From: an uncultured Flaviramulus sp.
GTDB taxonomy: Bacteria; Bacteroidota; Bacteroidia; Flavobacteriales; Flavobacteriaceae
Length of the DNA: 64,000 nucleotides
Reading direction: 5' to 3'
Assembly (NCBI GenBank): GCA_947495125.1
Contig: CANLXL010000015.1
Location: 1 to 64,000, forward strand
The notes below the pieces were generated by a model. That model was given only the letters and a program-made list of their open reading frames with translations. It did no database searches and was not told where the DNA came from. Positions 51,903-60,182 of the stretch are shown piece after piece (the first letter of the stretch is position 1; each line of letters starts with the position of its first letter). Both the position numbers and the translations under genes were made by a program.

Positions 51903-51910
51903 TACATTTG
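51903..51910 (+). promoter_or_regulatory. -7 element (TACATTTG) of the lipocalin-like lipoprotein gene
   Basis: Exact TAnnTTTG match, 29 nt before the ATG at 51940, 21 nt after the repeated element; no -33 TTG. Confidence 0.5.
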
Positions 51911-51939
51911 CCGAAAATTATAAATCAATACCATTAAAA

Positions 51940-52449
51940 ATGAAAAAAGCGTTTTTACCCTTCGCCCTTACAACCATGCTAATGTTCAATGCATGTTCAT
52001 CAGACGATTCTTTAGAACAATTTTTAGACATTACCGGAACATGGAACTCCAAAAGTTTTATTGCCAACGAGCCTTTATTTGATGCCAACGGAGATGGTGT
52101 TAATTCACTGGAGCTTTTAGATGAACTTCCTTGTCGCTATTCAAAATTTGTACTTAATGAAGATCTAACATTCTATCAAGAGAACAATAGCTGGGATTAT
52201 AACGAAAGTTCAAATACATATGAATGCTCAACCGGAAATGCTATTTCCAAGGTAATTGGAACATGGACAGTCAATTCAGAGTTCTCACTGCTATCATTAA
52301 CAATTGACGGAAACACAGCGTTTCTTGAAATAGATTTTGATGGAGAAACCTTAAAGTTTGATTCCAGTGAAGTGTTTATCAATAAAAACGCGGATGGTAT
52401 TTTGAAAAATATATACGGTATGGTTGTATTTAAAAAAGATAATGACTAG
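51940..52449 (+). CDS. Lipocalin-like lipoprotein
   Basis: 169 residues. The lipoprotein signal ends MFNAC (Cys19) followed by SSDD, a usual outer-membrane sorting tail in this group. DITGTWNSKSF begins a small beta-barrel with the order ending FVLNEDLTFYQ, IGTWTVNSEFSLLSLTIDG and MVVFKKDND, as in lipocalin-like DUFs. Two Cys (PCRYSKF, YECSTGN) could form a disulfide. Ligand unknown. Its promoter shares the repeated element with the M23 gene. Confidence 0.82.
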   Translation: MKKAFLPFALTTMLMFNACSSDDSLEQFLDITGTWNSKSFIANEPLFDANGDGVNSLELLDELPCRYSKFVLNEDLTFYQENNSWDYNESSNTYECSTGNAISKVIGTWTVNSEFSLLSLTIDGNTAFLEIDFDGETLKFDSSEVFINKNADGILKNIYGMVVFKKDND

Positions 52450-52584
52450 GTGATTTTCAATACAACAACAGAATTAACAAAATATTATTTAAAAATATGC
52501 AACCTATTCATCTTTGGGTTGTCTTGTAGTAAGTAAATCAATCAAAATAAGCTGAAGCATATTTGTTTAAAAAAATGAAAAGAA

Positions 52585-52737
52585 ATGAAACATAAATTAC
52601 AAATTAACGTTAGTCAAACTTCGCATCCCATTGTTGGATTTGGCTGGTATACGGGCACAAGAATACAAAATAAGCAGCCCGTTATAAGCGATCGATCTTA
52701 TAATGTCAAAATGACGAGCCCTGATAAACGTATTTAA
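52585..52737 (+). CDS. Possible small protein, 50 residues
   Basis: An ATG at 52585 opens 50 residues (KHKLQINVSQTSHPIVGFGW and on to SPDKRI) with a TAA at 52735, in the 342-nt gap before the TonB receptor. It is basic, with a beta-like N-terminal half and no signal. The gap holds no other clear feature. It may be chance; no family recognised. Confidence 0.25.
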   Translation: MKHKLQINVSQTSHPIVGFGWYTGTRIQNKQPVISDRSYNVKMTSPDKRI

Positions 52738-52791
52738 TCTTAATCAAAGTAAATAAATAAGAATTATCATCAATCAATTAACAATTAAAAA

Positions 52792-55158
52792 ATGAGAAAT
52801 TTAGTAGTACTATGTATGTTATTTACCGCAGTCTTGTCTGCTCAGGATAATTATACCGTTAGTGGTATCGTTAAGGAGGCAAGCAATGGTGAAACGGCGT
52901 TTGGAGCCTCCGTATTTTTAAAAGGAACCAGTATTGGATCTGTAAGTAATGAATATGGCTTTTATTCCATTACCGCACCAAAGGGCACCTATGCTTTGGT
53001 AGTTTCTTATATGGGGTTTGAAGAGACAAGCCAGGAAATCGTATTAGATAAAGACCAAAAAATAGATTTCGAAATTAAAGAATTATCAACCCAACTGGAG
53101 GAGATCGTTATCGTTGCAGAAGAAACAGAACGTGCTAGTCTTAAGAAGCCAGAGATGAGTGTTTCAAAATTAAATATTAAAACGGTTAAGCAAATGCCGG
53201 TAGTTTTAGGGGAGGTGGATGTTATAAAATCATTACAAATGCTTCCGGGAGTTACTAAAAACGGAGAAGGAAGCGGAGGGTTTCATGTAAGAGGTGGTGC
53301 AGTAGACCAGAACCTGGTATTATTAGATGAGGCGATTATTTATAACACATCGCATATGCTGGGTTTCTTTTCTGTATTTAATGCCGATGCCATTAAGGAT
53401 ATTAAGCTATACAAAGGTGGTATTCCTGCTCGTTTTGGAGGAAGAACATCGTCTGTGTTAGATGTGCGTCAAAAAGATGGAAACAGTAAGCATCTTGCCT
53501 TAACCGGAGGTATTGGTTTGATTTCGAGCAGACTTGCCATTGAAGGCCCTATGTTTAATGATAAAGGATCATTTTTAATAGCGGGAAGAAGTTCTTATGT
53601 TAACGCGATTTTAGCCGCTGCCAACGATAAGAACAGACTTGGTTTTTATGATTTAAACCTGAAAACCAACTATAAGTTGAATACTAATAATAAACTATAC
53701 TTGTCGGGGTACTTTGGAAGAGATTCTTTTAAGTTTGGTGACAGCTTTAGTAGTAGTTATGGAAATGCTTCAGGAAACTTAAGATGGAATCATATTTTTA
53801 ACGATCGTTTATTCTCAAATTTATCTTTGATATACAGTAAATACGATTACGATCTAGAACTTAATGATGATGAATTCAATTGGATTTCTTCAATAAAAAA
53901 TTACAATGTAAAATACGACCTTAAATACTATGTCAGCGATAAATTTAAGTTTGATTTTGGCGCGAGTGGCATTTATTATGATTTTGATCCGGGGCAAGTG
54001 CGACCAACATCAGAAACATCTCCGGTTAACCCATTGTCTTTAGATAGAAAAAAAGCCTTTGAAAGTGCACTATATGTCAATGCTGAACATAAGATAACAG
54101 ATAAATTAACGGCCCAATACGGTATCCGATTTAGTGGGTTTAGCCGATTAGGAGGGCAAGCGATGACGGATTACGAAAATAATCAACCCGTGGTTTACAA
54201 TAGCACTTTGGGTATTTATGAACGTGGAACAGCAATTGGAGAAACCAATTATAAAAAAAGTGAAACGATTAAAGAATTTGGGAATTTAGAACCTCGAGCA
54301 TCTCTGGCGTATCAGCTAAATGATAAGTCTTCAATAAAAGCCGGGTTTTCAAGATCTGCCCAATATATTCATCTATTATCGAACACAACGTCTATAACAC
54401 CTTTAGATGTTTGGACCACAAGCGGTAAATTTATTAAACCGCAGCTGTCTAATCAATATGCTTTGGGATATTTTAGAAATTTTAATGATAAAAAATACTC
54501 GATAGAAGTAGAGGGGTATTTTAAAACGACCGATAATAGAATCGATTATATTGATGGATCAGATTTAATAGGTCAGAATACCATAGAAACAGAAATCTTA
54601 AATGGCGAAGCCAGAGCTTATGGTTTAGAGTTTTTATTGCGTAAAAATGAAGGTCGATTTACAGGGTGGTTCGCCTATACAATATCGAAAGCAGAACAAC
54701 GAACTCCAGGAGGAACTGCAGGTGGTCCCGGGATAAATAATGGCGATTGGTATAATTCCTCTTTTGATAGAACCCATGATTTATCAATTACAGGAGCGTA
54801 TCAACTAAATGATAAATGGAGTTTTGGTGGTAATTTAGTGTTTCAAACAGGGCGTCCGGTAACGTATCCAAATGGTCAGTTTCAGTACGAAGGACAGTCT
54901 ATTGCTAGTTATTCCGCAAGAAATTCAGATAGATTATCGGCATACCATAGATTGGATGTTTCAGCCACATATAAACCTAATAAGAAACCAAATAATAGAT
55001 GGAAAGGCGAGTGGGTTTTCGGGATTTATAATGTATACAATCGTAAAAACGCGGCCTCCGTTTCTTTTAGTCAAAATCAAGAATTGGGTATAAACGAAGC
55101 CACAAGAACAGCTATTTTCGGCATGGTACCATCAGTAACTTACAACTTTAAATTTTAA
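52792..55158 (+). CDS. TonB-dependent outer-membrane receptor (DUF4249-associated)
   Basis: 788 residues with a signal peptide (1-18, ending LSAQ). A CarboxypepD_reg-like domain (about 20-110, TVSGIVKEASNGETAFGASV), a plug (about 125-240, LPGVTKNGEGSGGFHVRGG, LLDEAIIY) and a 22-strand barrel ending SVTYNFKF with a terminal Phe. It imports an unknown substrate across the outer membrane using TonB energy. The DUF4249 lipoprotein gene overlaps its stop by 1 nt, the standard pair of this group (analogous to SusC/SusD). No sigma/anti-sigma pair is adjacent. Confidence 0.95.
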   Translation: MRNLVVLCMLFTAVLSAQDNYTVSGIVKEASNGETAFGASVFLKGTSIGSVSNEYGFYSITAPKGTYALVVSYMGFEETSQEIVLDKDQKIDFEIKELSTQLEEIVIVAEETERASLKKPEMSVSKLNIKTVKQMPVVLGEVDVIKSLQMLPGVTKNGEGSGGFHVRGGAVDQNLVLLDEAIIYNTSHMLGFFSVFNADAIKDIKLYKGGIPARFGGRTSSVLDVRQKDGNSKHLALTGGIGLISSRLAIEGPMFNDKGSFLIAGRSSYVNAILAAANDKNRLGFYDLNLKTNYKLNTNNKLYLSGYFGRDSFKFGDSFSSSYGNASGNLRWNHIFNDRLFSNLSLIYSKYDYDLELNDDEFNWISSIKNYNVKYDLKYYVSDKFKFDFGASGIYYDFDPGQVRPTSETSPVNPLSLDRKKAFESALYVNAEHKITDKLTAQYGIRFSGFSRLGGQAMTDYENNQPVVYNSTLGIYERGTAIGETNYKKSETIKEFGNLEPRASLAYQLNDKSSIKAGFSRSAQYIHLLSNTTSITPLDVWTTSGKFIKPQLSNQYALGYFRNFNDKKYSIEVEGYFKTTDNRIDYIDGSDLIGQNTIETEILNGEARAYGLEFLLRKNEGRFTGWFAYTISKAEQRTPGGTAGGPGINNGDWYNSSFDRTHDLSITGAYQLNDKWSFGGNLVFQTGRPVTYPNGQFQYEGQSIASYSARNSDRLSAYHRLDVSATYKPNKKPNNRWKGEWVFGIYNVYNRKNAASVSFSQNQELGINEATRTAIFGMVPSVTYNFKF

Positions 55159-56009
55159 TGAAAATGAAAACATATTTTAAACTCACGTTATTATTTTTTA
55201 TAGTAGCCTTTACATCTTGCGAGGATGTGATAGATGTAGACGTTCAAACCGCACCTACAAGATTGGTTATAGAAGCATCCCTGGATTGGGAAAAGGGAAC
55301 CATTGGAAATAATCAAACCATAACGTTAAGTAAATCGGCACCTTATTTTGATACAACCACAATAACAGGTGTTACGAACGCTTCTGTTAAGGTAACTAAT
55401 GATAACGATAACACAGAATTCATTTTTGCCCACCAGGGAAATGGTGTGTATACAACCACAAACTTCGTTCCGGTAATTAACGATTCGTACACTTTAGAAG
55501 TGGTCTATGATGGTGAAACATATATGGCCAGTGAAACGTTAAATGCGGTTACCGATATTACGGATTTAACGCAATCTGTTGAAGATGGTTTTGATGATGA
55601 AGAACTCGAAGTCAATGTGATATTCACAGACCCTGAAGACGAAGAAAACTACTACCTCCTTAAGTTTGAAAAGGAAGGTGATCTATTTCCGGCATTAGAA
55701 TCGGGTGATGATGAATTCGTTAATGGTAATGAGATTACCTGGTGGTTTGAAAAAGAAGAGGATGAAGATACCGATAAAATTGAAGCCTTTAGACCCGGGG
55801 ATACTGTGGACATTTCGTTTTTTGGTATTTCTGAAGCCTATTCAAACTACATTGGAATTCTTATAGAACAATTAGAACCCGATGGTCCTTTTGGTACAAC
55901 ACCGGTGCCTTTAAAGGGGAATTGTGTTAACACCACCTCGCCGGATAATTACGCATTTGGGTATTTTAGAGTAACACAAGTTGTAAAAACAAGCTACACT
56001 TTTGAATAA
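55158..56009 (+). CDS. DUF4249 family lipoprotein, receptor partner
   Basis: 283 residues. The lipoprotein signal ends VAFTSC (Cys21). The start of the mature part, EDVIDVDVQTAPTRLVIEASLD, and the Asp/Glu-rich middle (GFDDEELEVNVIFTDPEDEENYY) are DUF4249 traits. It likely caps the TonB receptor on the cell surface and helps bind the substrate. The ATG overlaps the receptor stop, so the two are made in step. Confidence 0.92.
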   Translation: MKMKTYFKLTLLFFIVAFTSCEDVIDVDVQTAPTRLVIEASLDWEKGTIGNNQTITLSKSAPYFDTTTITGVTNASVKVTNDNDNTEFIFAHQGNGVYTTTNFVPVINDSYTLEVVYDGETYMASETLNAVTDITDLTQSVEDGFDDEELEVNVIFTDPEDEENYYLLKFEKEGDLFPALESGDDEFVNGNEITWWFEKEEDEDTDKIEAFRPGDTVDISFFGISEAYSNYIGILIEQLEPDGPFGTTPVPLKGNCVNTTSPDNYAFGYFRVTQVVKTSYTFE

Positions 56010-56047
56010 AACAATATTAAATCAAATAAAACAATTAAAAACATAAA

Positions 56048-56482
56048 ATGAAAACACATAGAATTTTAGTCGTATTACTTTTCGTAACGTTGGTATCTAC
56101 ACATGCGAGTGCACAAGAATTAAAAGTAGAAGAACGCTATGCCGTTAATATTAATGAACTCCCGGAATATGTTGTGGTAACCTCAGAAAACACTAAGCTT
56201 CTTGGAGGAATTAATATCAATATTGATCATAAAAAATCAGATTATTCAGAGGTTCTTAAAACTCTGGAATCTTTATTACAGAATAGAAAGAAACTAAGAA
56301 TTAGAACACAAACGGATTTGTTAAATGCCATGTCCAAATTGGGTTTTGAATATGTTAATGCCTATAATGGCAGATCATCCAATATAGGAGCAGGGTCGGG
56401 TGATGATCTTGAAATATTTGGAAGTCACGAAAAATTCAGAATTAATATGGTATTTAAGAAAAAAGAAAAATATCAGGGTTAG
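56048..56482 (+). CDS. Secreted protein of unknown function, downstream of the receptor pair
   Basis: 144 residues with a signal peptide (1-22, ending HASAQ). The mature part has strands (YVVVTSENTKLLGGININI), a helix (YSEVLKTLESLLQNRKKL) and LRIRTQTDLLNAMSKLGFEYV, an alpha/beta pattern suggesting a small two-layer domain. No family recognised. It follows DUF4249 at 38 nt and precedes the 61-residue gene at 3 nt, so all four form one transcript. Confidence 0.8.
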   Translation: MKTHRILVVLLFVTLVSTHASAQELKVEERYAVNINELPEYVVVTSENTKLLGGININIDHKKSDYSEVLKTLESLLQNRKKLRIRTQTDLLNAMSKLGFEYVNAYNGRSSNIGAGSGDDLEIFGSHEKFRINMVFKKKEKYQG

Positions 56483-56485
56483 GAT

Positions 56486-56671
56486 ATGGATGGTATCAAA
56501 ACCTCTGAAGAAATAACTATAAACACCAATAAACTCAAGCATTTAAAGATTGAGTTTATTGGTGTTACCTATAGTGCCAGTCTTGTTGACGCTTCAGGCA
56601 TCGAGATTGTTAAAGGTTATGGCAATACTGAGGTAGAAGCTATTAATGATTTGCATAGCATCTTAATATAA
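56486..56671 (+). CDS. Small protein, 61 residues
   Basis: It starts 3 nt after the previous stop. No signal. The pattern HLKIEFIGVTYSASLVDASG, then IEIVKGYGNTEVEAINDLHSIL gives beta-beta-beta-alpha, like the small HicB-type fold, but no HicA partner is visible. The close spacing and the clean fold pattern favour a real gene. Function unknown; it may be cytosolic and regulate or bind something for the upstream receptor operon. Confidence 0.65.
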   Translation: MDGIKTSEEITINTNKLKHLKIEFIGVTYSASLVDASGIEIVKGYGNTEVEAINDLHSILI

Positions 56672-56784
56672 TTCGATGAATTTAGTACATTGATATAATA
56701 GAGAAATGAGTTTTAGAGCGTATGTAATTCACCCTAAAATTGTTTAAACCTTTTAAGCATTACATGCTAAATCGTATAATATCG

Positions 56785-56792
56785 TATTTTTG
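56785..56792 (+). promoter_or_regulatory. -7 element (TATTTTTG) before the second membrane AraC gene
   Basis: Exact TAnnTTTG match, 19 nt before the TTG start at 56812; no -33 TTG. Confidence 0.35.
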
Positions 56793-56811
56793 ATGTTCTA
56801 AATTATAGGTA

Positions 56812-57837
56812 TTGGATTTTAGCAAAGAGTTACTTTTCTTTTTTAGCTTACTTGGTGTCTTTAACGGATTAATAGTGGCCGTTTATTTTTTATTCTTAGA
56901 AAAAGAAAATGCTACAGCAAGTAAATTTTTAGGAGCTCTTTTACTGGTTTTAAGTATTAGAATAGGTAAAAGTGTACTGTTGTATTTTCACAGGAATCTC
57001 ATCTTAGAGATTGTTGAAATTGGTGTAATTGCCTGCATGTTTATTGGCCCTTTACTTTATTTGTACATACGTTCGAATTCTGTTGAAGAAAAAAGAATAA
57101 GAATGAAGCACCTTGTACATCTTATTCCAATAGTTGCTATAATTATATATTTTTTGGCAGCGAAACAAGGAGATTATAAAACAGATAGAATGTTAATTTC
57201 TAATATAGTTACCGTAATTTATTTCCAATGGTTTTGTTACCTGGTTGCAAGCACCGTTGCATTGAAACGTACGTTATGGAAAACAACCAAGAAATCACAA
57301 AAATTCACTAAAGATCAAATTTGGAGTGTAAGCATTCTTTTAGGCGTATTTTTAATCTGGTTATCCTATGCAACGTTTAGATTCACATCATATATTGCCG
57401 GGGCTGTTGTATTTTCATTTACGTTTTACATTCTCGTTCTGGTTTTATACGATAGAAAATCAAAAAGAAAACAACAAAAAAGAGTTCCCGGTTATAGGGA
57501 TGATCAACACAATGAAATCAATCGGCAATTAAAACAACTTGTTGAGGTCGAAAAAATATTTACAAGTAAAGATTTAAAAATGCCGGATATGGCTCGAGCT
57601 TTAAAATTAACACCGCATCAATTTTCAGAATACTTGAATATAGATTTAAATAAAAATTTTGCCACTTTTATAAATGAATACCGGATTATTGAAGCCAAGC
57701 AGCTCCTGAAAAACGATGCCAATTATACCATGGAACACATTGGCGAATTAAGTGGTTTTAAATCTACATCGGCTTTTTATGCTGCCTTTAAAAAGCAAAC
57801 CGGAGTGACACCTTCGAACTTCAGAAATAAGGATTAG
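56812..57837 (+). CDS. Membrane-anchored AraC-family regulator
   Basis: 341 residues from a TTG start at 56812; upstream there is no ATG in frame. About seven membrane segments (residues 5-215), then a basic linker (RKSKRKQQKRV) and an AraC domain (about 235-341): LKMPDMARALKLTPHQFSEYL and YTMEHIGELSGFKSTSAFYAAFKK. Same plan as the protein at 45780 but clearly diverged. It lies 140 nt after the receptor operon and is a possible regulator of it or of the two genes that follow. Confidence 0.92.
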   Translation: MDFSKELLFFFSLLGVFNGLIVAVYFLFLEKENATASKFLGALLLVLSIRIGKSVLLYFHRNLILEIVEIGVIACMFIGPLLYLYIRSNSVEEKRIRMKHLVHLIPIVAIIIYFLAAKQGDYKTDRMLISNIVTVIYFQWFCYLVASTVALKRTLWKTTKKSQKFTKDQIWSVSILLGVFLIWLSYATFRFTSYIAGAVVFSFTFYILVLVLYDRKSKRKQQKRVPGYRDDQHNEINRQLKQLVEVEKIFTSKDLKMPDMARALKLTPHQFSEYLNIDLNKNFATFINEYRIIEAKQLLKNDANYTMEHIGELSGFKSTSAFYAAFKKQTGVTPSNFRNKD

Positions 57838-57899
57838 TCTTAATTTATTTTTTCCTGTTTTATAAATCAGAAGCCTTTTTAACGTTTGTTAACAGCCGT

Positions 57900-57913
57900 T
57901 TTGATCCATCAAA
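57900..57913. promoter_or_regulatory. Palindrome TTTGAT-CC-ATCAAA next to a -7 box
   Basis: A perfect 6-bp dyad with a 2-nt centre lies 2 nt before TAAGTTTG (57916-57923), the -7 candidate of the NTF2-like gene. No -33 TTG. The position fits an operator within the promoter. Confidence 0.4.
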
Positions 57914-57991
57914 TCTAAGTTTGCATAGGGATTATTTTTATCGTCCTTAATTATGTAAACCTTTAATAATACTAATAAAACTTTTGAAATT

Positions 57992-58411
57992 ATGAATATC
58001 AAGAAACTTCTTATGGTGACATTTGTCTTTTTTGGATGCCATAGTATTGTCGCTCAAACCGATTTAGAACAAATTCAAAACACCTTAAATCTTTATATCG
58101 ATGGAACAGCTCATGGCAAGCCGGTAGATGTTACGAAAGCATTTCATGAAGATTTAAACCTATACCATGTTAAAAATGATAGCTTAAAAGCATGGAAAGG
58201 AAAGCATTATATTGAAAATATTAAAGAAGGAAAAAAAGCGAATAGAGTTGGTAAGGTCGTATCTATTCATGTAGTAAACAAGATAGCTCATGCCATTGTA
58301 GAAATTGATATGCCCGATAGAAAACGACTATATACTGATTTTATGCTGCTTTCAAAAATAAATGATGAATGGAAAATTGTTCATAAAGCTTTCACATATA
58401 TTAACTATTAA
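57992..58411 (+). CDS. Secreted NTF2-like protein (lumazine-binding-like)
   Basis: 139 residues with a signal peptide (1-21, ending SIVAQ). LEQIQNTLNLYIDGTAHGKP, VTKAFHEDLNLYHV, AHAIVEIDMP and DFMLLSKINDEWKIVHKAFT follow the family found in many Bacteroidota, annotated as putative lumazine-binding or nuclear transport factor 2-like. Ligand unknown. It is followed after 15 nt by the lipoprotein gene at 58427. Confidence 0.88.
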   Translation: MNIKKLLMVTFVFFGCHSIVAQTDLEQIQNTLNLYIDGTAHGKPVDVTKAFHEDLNLYHVKNDSLKAWKGKHYIENIKEGKKANRVGKVVSIHVVNKIAHAIVEIDMPDRKRLYTDFMLLSKINDEWKIVHKAFTYINY

Positions 58412-58426
58412 TTAGTCAGATTTATA

Positions 58427-59194
58427 ATGAATTTAAAAATAATTATCGGATTCATACTATTAGCACTTCTTTCTTGTGAAAATGAAAAGAATACTAGCGT
58501 TATAAAGGATGGGAATAGACTTATACATGCCATATATAATAAGCACAAAGATGTAGCCAGTAAGTACATCACCTTCGACCAAAAAACTATTTTTTATGAT
58601 ACTTTAGGCAAGGTTACAAAAGATGAATATTGGTATGAGGCCATCTCCAGACCTGGAAAACTACATTTTAGATTCGGTGATTTTTCTACAGGAAATGGTT
58701 TTATGTATAATGATGGTCACCTCTATTTTATGAAAGACCATGTCATTTCCAACGAGAAGGATGATAAATTTAATGAATGGACGGTCCTGTGTCACGATGC
58801 TTATGTTCAACCTCCGGAAAAGACCATTGATATTGTTAAGAATAAGTTCAACATTAACTTGAATTTAATTCATGAGGAAACATGGGAAAATAGAGCTGTA
58901 TACGTAGTAGGTGCGAAAGCAGGAGATTTAAACAGCGAACAGTTTTGGGTCGATAAAGAACGTCTATATATGGTTAGAAATATATCATTAAGAGATGATG
59001 GCAGGTTGGCCGATATACGTTACGTGAATTATAAGAAATATGGAAACGAATGGATAGAAGGCGGACTCATTGTACTCTATGATGGAAAACTATATTTAGA
59101 AGAGTTTTATGAGAATACAAAAACACATGTAAACCTGGATAAAGCCTTATTTAAAACGGAAAACTTTAGTAAAACCACTAGTTTTTTTAATTGA
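58427..59194 (+). CDS. LolA-like lipoprotein (resembles DUF6503)
   Basis: 255 residues. The lipoprotein signal ends LALLSC (Cys17). The chain has antiparallel strands typical of LolA/LppX-type half-barrels: YWYEAISRPGKLHFRFGD, GFMYNDGHLYFMKD, YVVGAKAGDLNSEQFWVDKERLYMVR. The last block is the usual DUF6503 trait, recognised from memory. It may carry a hydrophobic ligand. It ends its transcript at a strong hairpin (59247). Confidence 0.8.
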   Translation: MNLKIIIGFILLALLSCENEKNTSVIKDGNRLIHAIYNKHKDVASKYITFDQKTIFYDTLGKVTKDEYWYEAISRPGKLHFRFGDFSTGNGFMYNDGHLYFMKDHVISNEKDDKFNEWTVLCHDAYVQPPEKTIDIVKNKFNINLNLIHEETWENRAVYVVGAKAGDLNSEQFWVDKERLYMVRNISLRDDGRLADIRYVNYKKYGNEWIEGGLIVLYDGKLYLEEFYENTKTHVNLDKALFKTENFSKTTSFFN

Positions 59195-59246
59195 TTTTCT
59201 AATACTCTTAGTACGGTCTTTATGATCTTTTCTTTTATCGCATGCT

Positions 59247-59274
59247 GAAAAACCACAAATATTTGTGGTTTTTC
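59247..59274 (+). terminator. Hairpin terminator, 28-nt perfect palindrome
   Basis: GAAAAACCACAAAT (59247-59260) is followed directly by its reverse complement (59261-59274), then a T-rich stretch. It ends the NTF2-like/lipoprotein transcript ahead of the sigma gene. Confidence 0.8.
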
Positions 59275-59380
59275 ATTTTTCATTAGAAATCTTATTTAAA
59301 TTTGTTTTGAACTAAGTATGTGACCTCCCCTAAAGTCGTGTGTCTTATTTAAAGTAACCTATAACAGCTATACGCTACAT

Positions 59381-59953
59381 TTGAAAACCCTAAAAAAAAT
59401 TAATCCACAGTCGGATGAAGATTTGGTGAAAGCAATCGTTAGAACCAACGACACGTTGCTTTTCGAAATACTTTATGATCGTTATGCCATGCTGGTATAT
59501 AACAAATGTTTTGGGTTTGCTAAAAATGAAGATGAGGCAAAAGATTTAACACAAGATGTATTTTTAAAACTGTTCGTTAAATTGGCGAGTTTTAAAGGAA
59601 AATCTAAATTTTCAACATGGTTATATGCTTTTACCTATAATCACTGTGTTAATTATGTAACAAGAGATAAAGCTAAAAAATTTGAAAAGCAGTCTGTAGA
59701 TTATAAAGATATTCAAAACCTTTCGGAAGAGGAAGAAGATGACCAAAGCTTTCTTAGTATGAAAGTCGATAAATTAAAAGTAGCGTTAGAGTGCGTTTCC
59801 GCGGATGAAAAAATGATTCTATTGCTTAAATACCAGGATAATCTTTCAATAAAAGACATTGAAAGTGTACTGGGAATTGGTGAAAGTGCCGTTAAAATGC
59901 GAATTAAACGCGCAAAAGACAAACTAATAACTGTATATAACAACCTTAAATGA
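59381..59953 (+). CDS. ECF RNA polymerase sigma factor
   Basis: 190 residues from a TTG at 59381. Region 2 is YDRYAMLVYNKCFGFAKNED, DLTQDVFLKLF and FSTWLYAFTYNHCVNYVTR; region 4 is LLLKYQDNLSIKDIESVLG and GESAVKMRIKRAKDKL. The linker has a very acidic stretch (SEEEEDD, about residue 110). No membrane anti-sigma gene follows; instead a 57-residue protein overlaps its stop and an MscS gene lies downstream. The TTG overlaps TACATTTG (59376-59383), so the start is not certain. Confidence 0.93.
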   Translation: MKTLKKINPQSDEDLVKAIVRTNDTLLFEILYDRYAMLVYNKCFGFAKNEDEAKDLTQDVFLKLFVKLASFKGKSKFSTWLYAFTYNHCVNYVTRDKAKKFEKQSVDYKDIQNLSEEEEDDQSFLSMKVDKLKVALECVSADEKMILLLKYQDNLSIKDIESVLGIGESAVKMRIKRAKDKLITVYNNLK

Positions 59954-60126
59954 TGGAGAATCCGTTTAAATACATAGACCAGCCGCTTAAGGAAGTTCCG
60001 GAAGAACTTAAAAGTAAGGTTATGAGCGATATCGCCATGGCTAAACTACTTATGGAGTTAGCCGCCTTATTCTCGTACAATATGGGGCATGTTATAGAAT
60101 CCGTTATGAAAAGTAGAAAAGAGTAA
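59950..60126 (+). CDS. Small protein overlapping the sigma-factor stop
   Basis: 58 residues from ATG at 59950, or 57 from the ATG at 59953; both overlap the sigma stop TGA (59951-59953), so translation is coupled. Sequence MENPFKYIDQPLKEVPEEL, then KSKVMSDIAMAKLLMELAAL and a helix to KSRKE. It is all-helical, with a mildly hydrophobic middle (about 25-45) that may sit at the membrane. The tight overlap suggests a partner or inhibitor of the sigma factor, but no anti-sigma motif is seen. Confidence 0.7.
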   Translation: MMENPFKYIDQPLKEVPEELKSKVMSDIAMAKLLMELAALFSYNMGHVIESVMKSRKE

Positions 60127-60182
60127 ACAACCCACAACCAATATAATAAATACCAGTAACCCTAATTTAAATAGTACAGATC

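Noticed and set aside
59376-59383. TACATTTG as promoter of the sigma-factor gene
   Set aside because: It overlaps the TTG start codon, and the transcript would begin inside the reading frame; there is no -33 TTG. Kept only as a doubt about the start.
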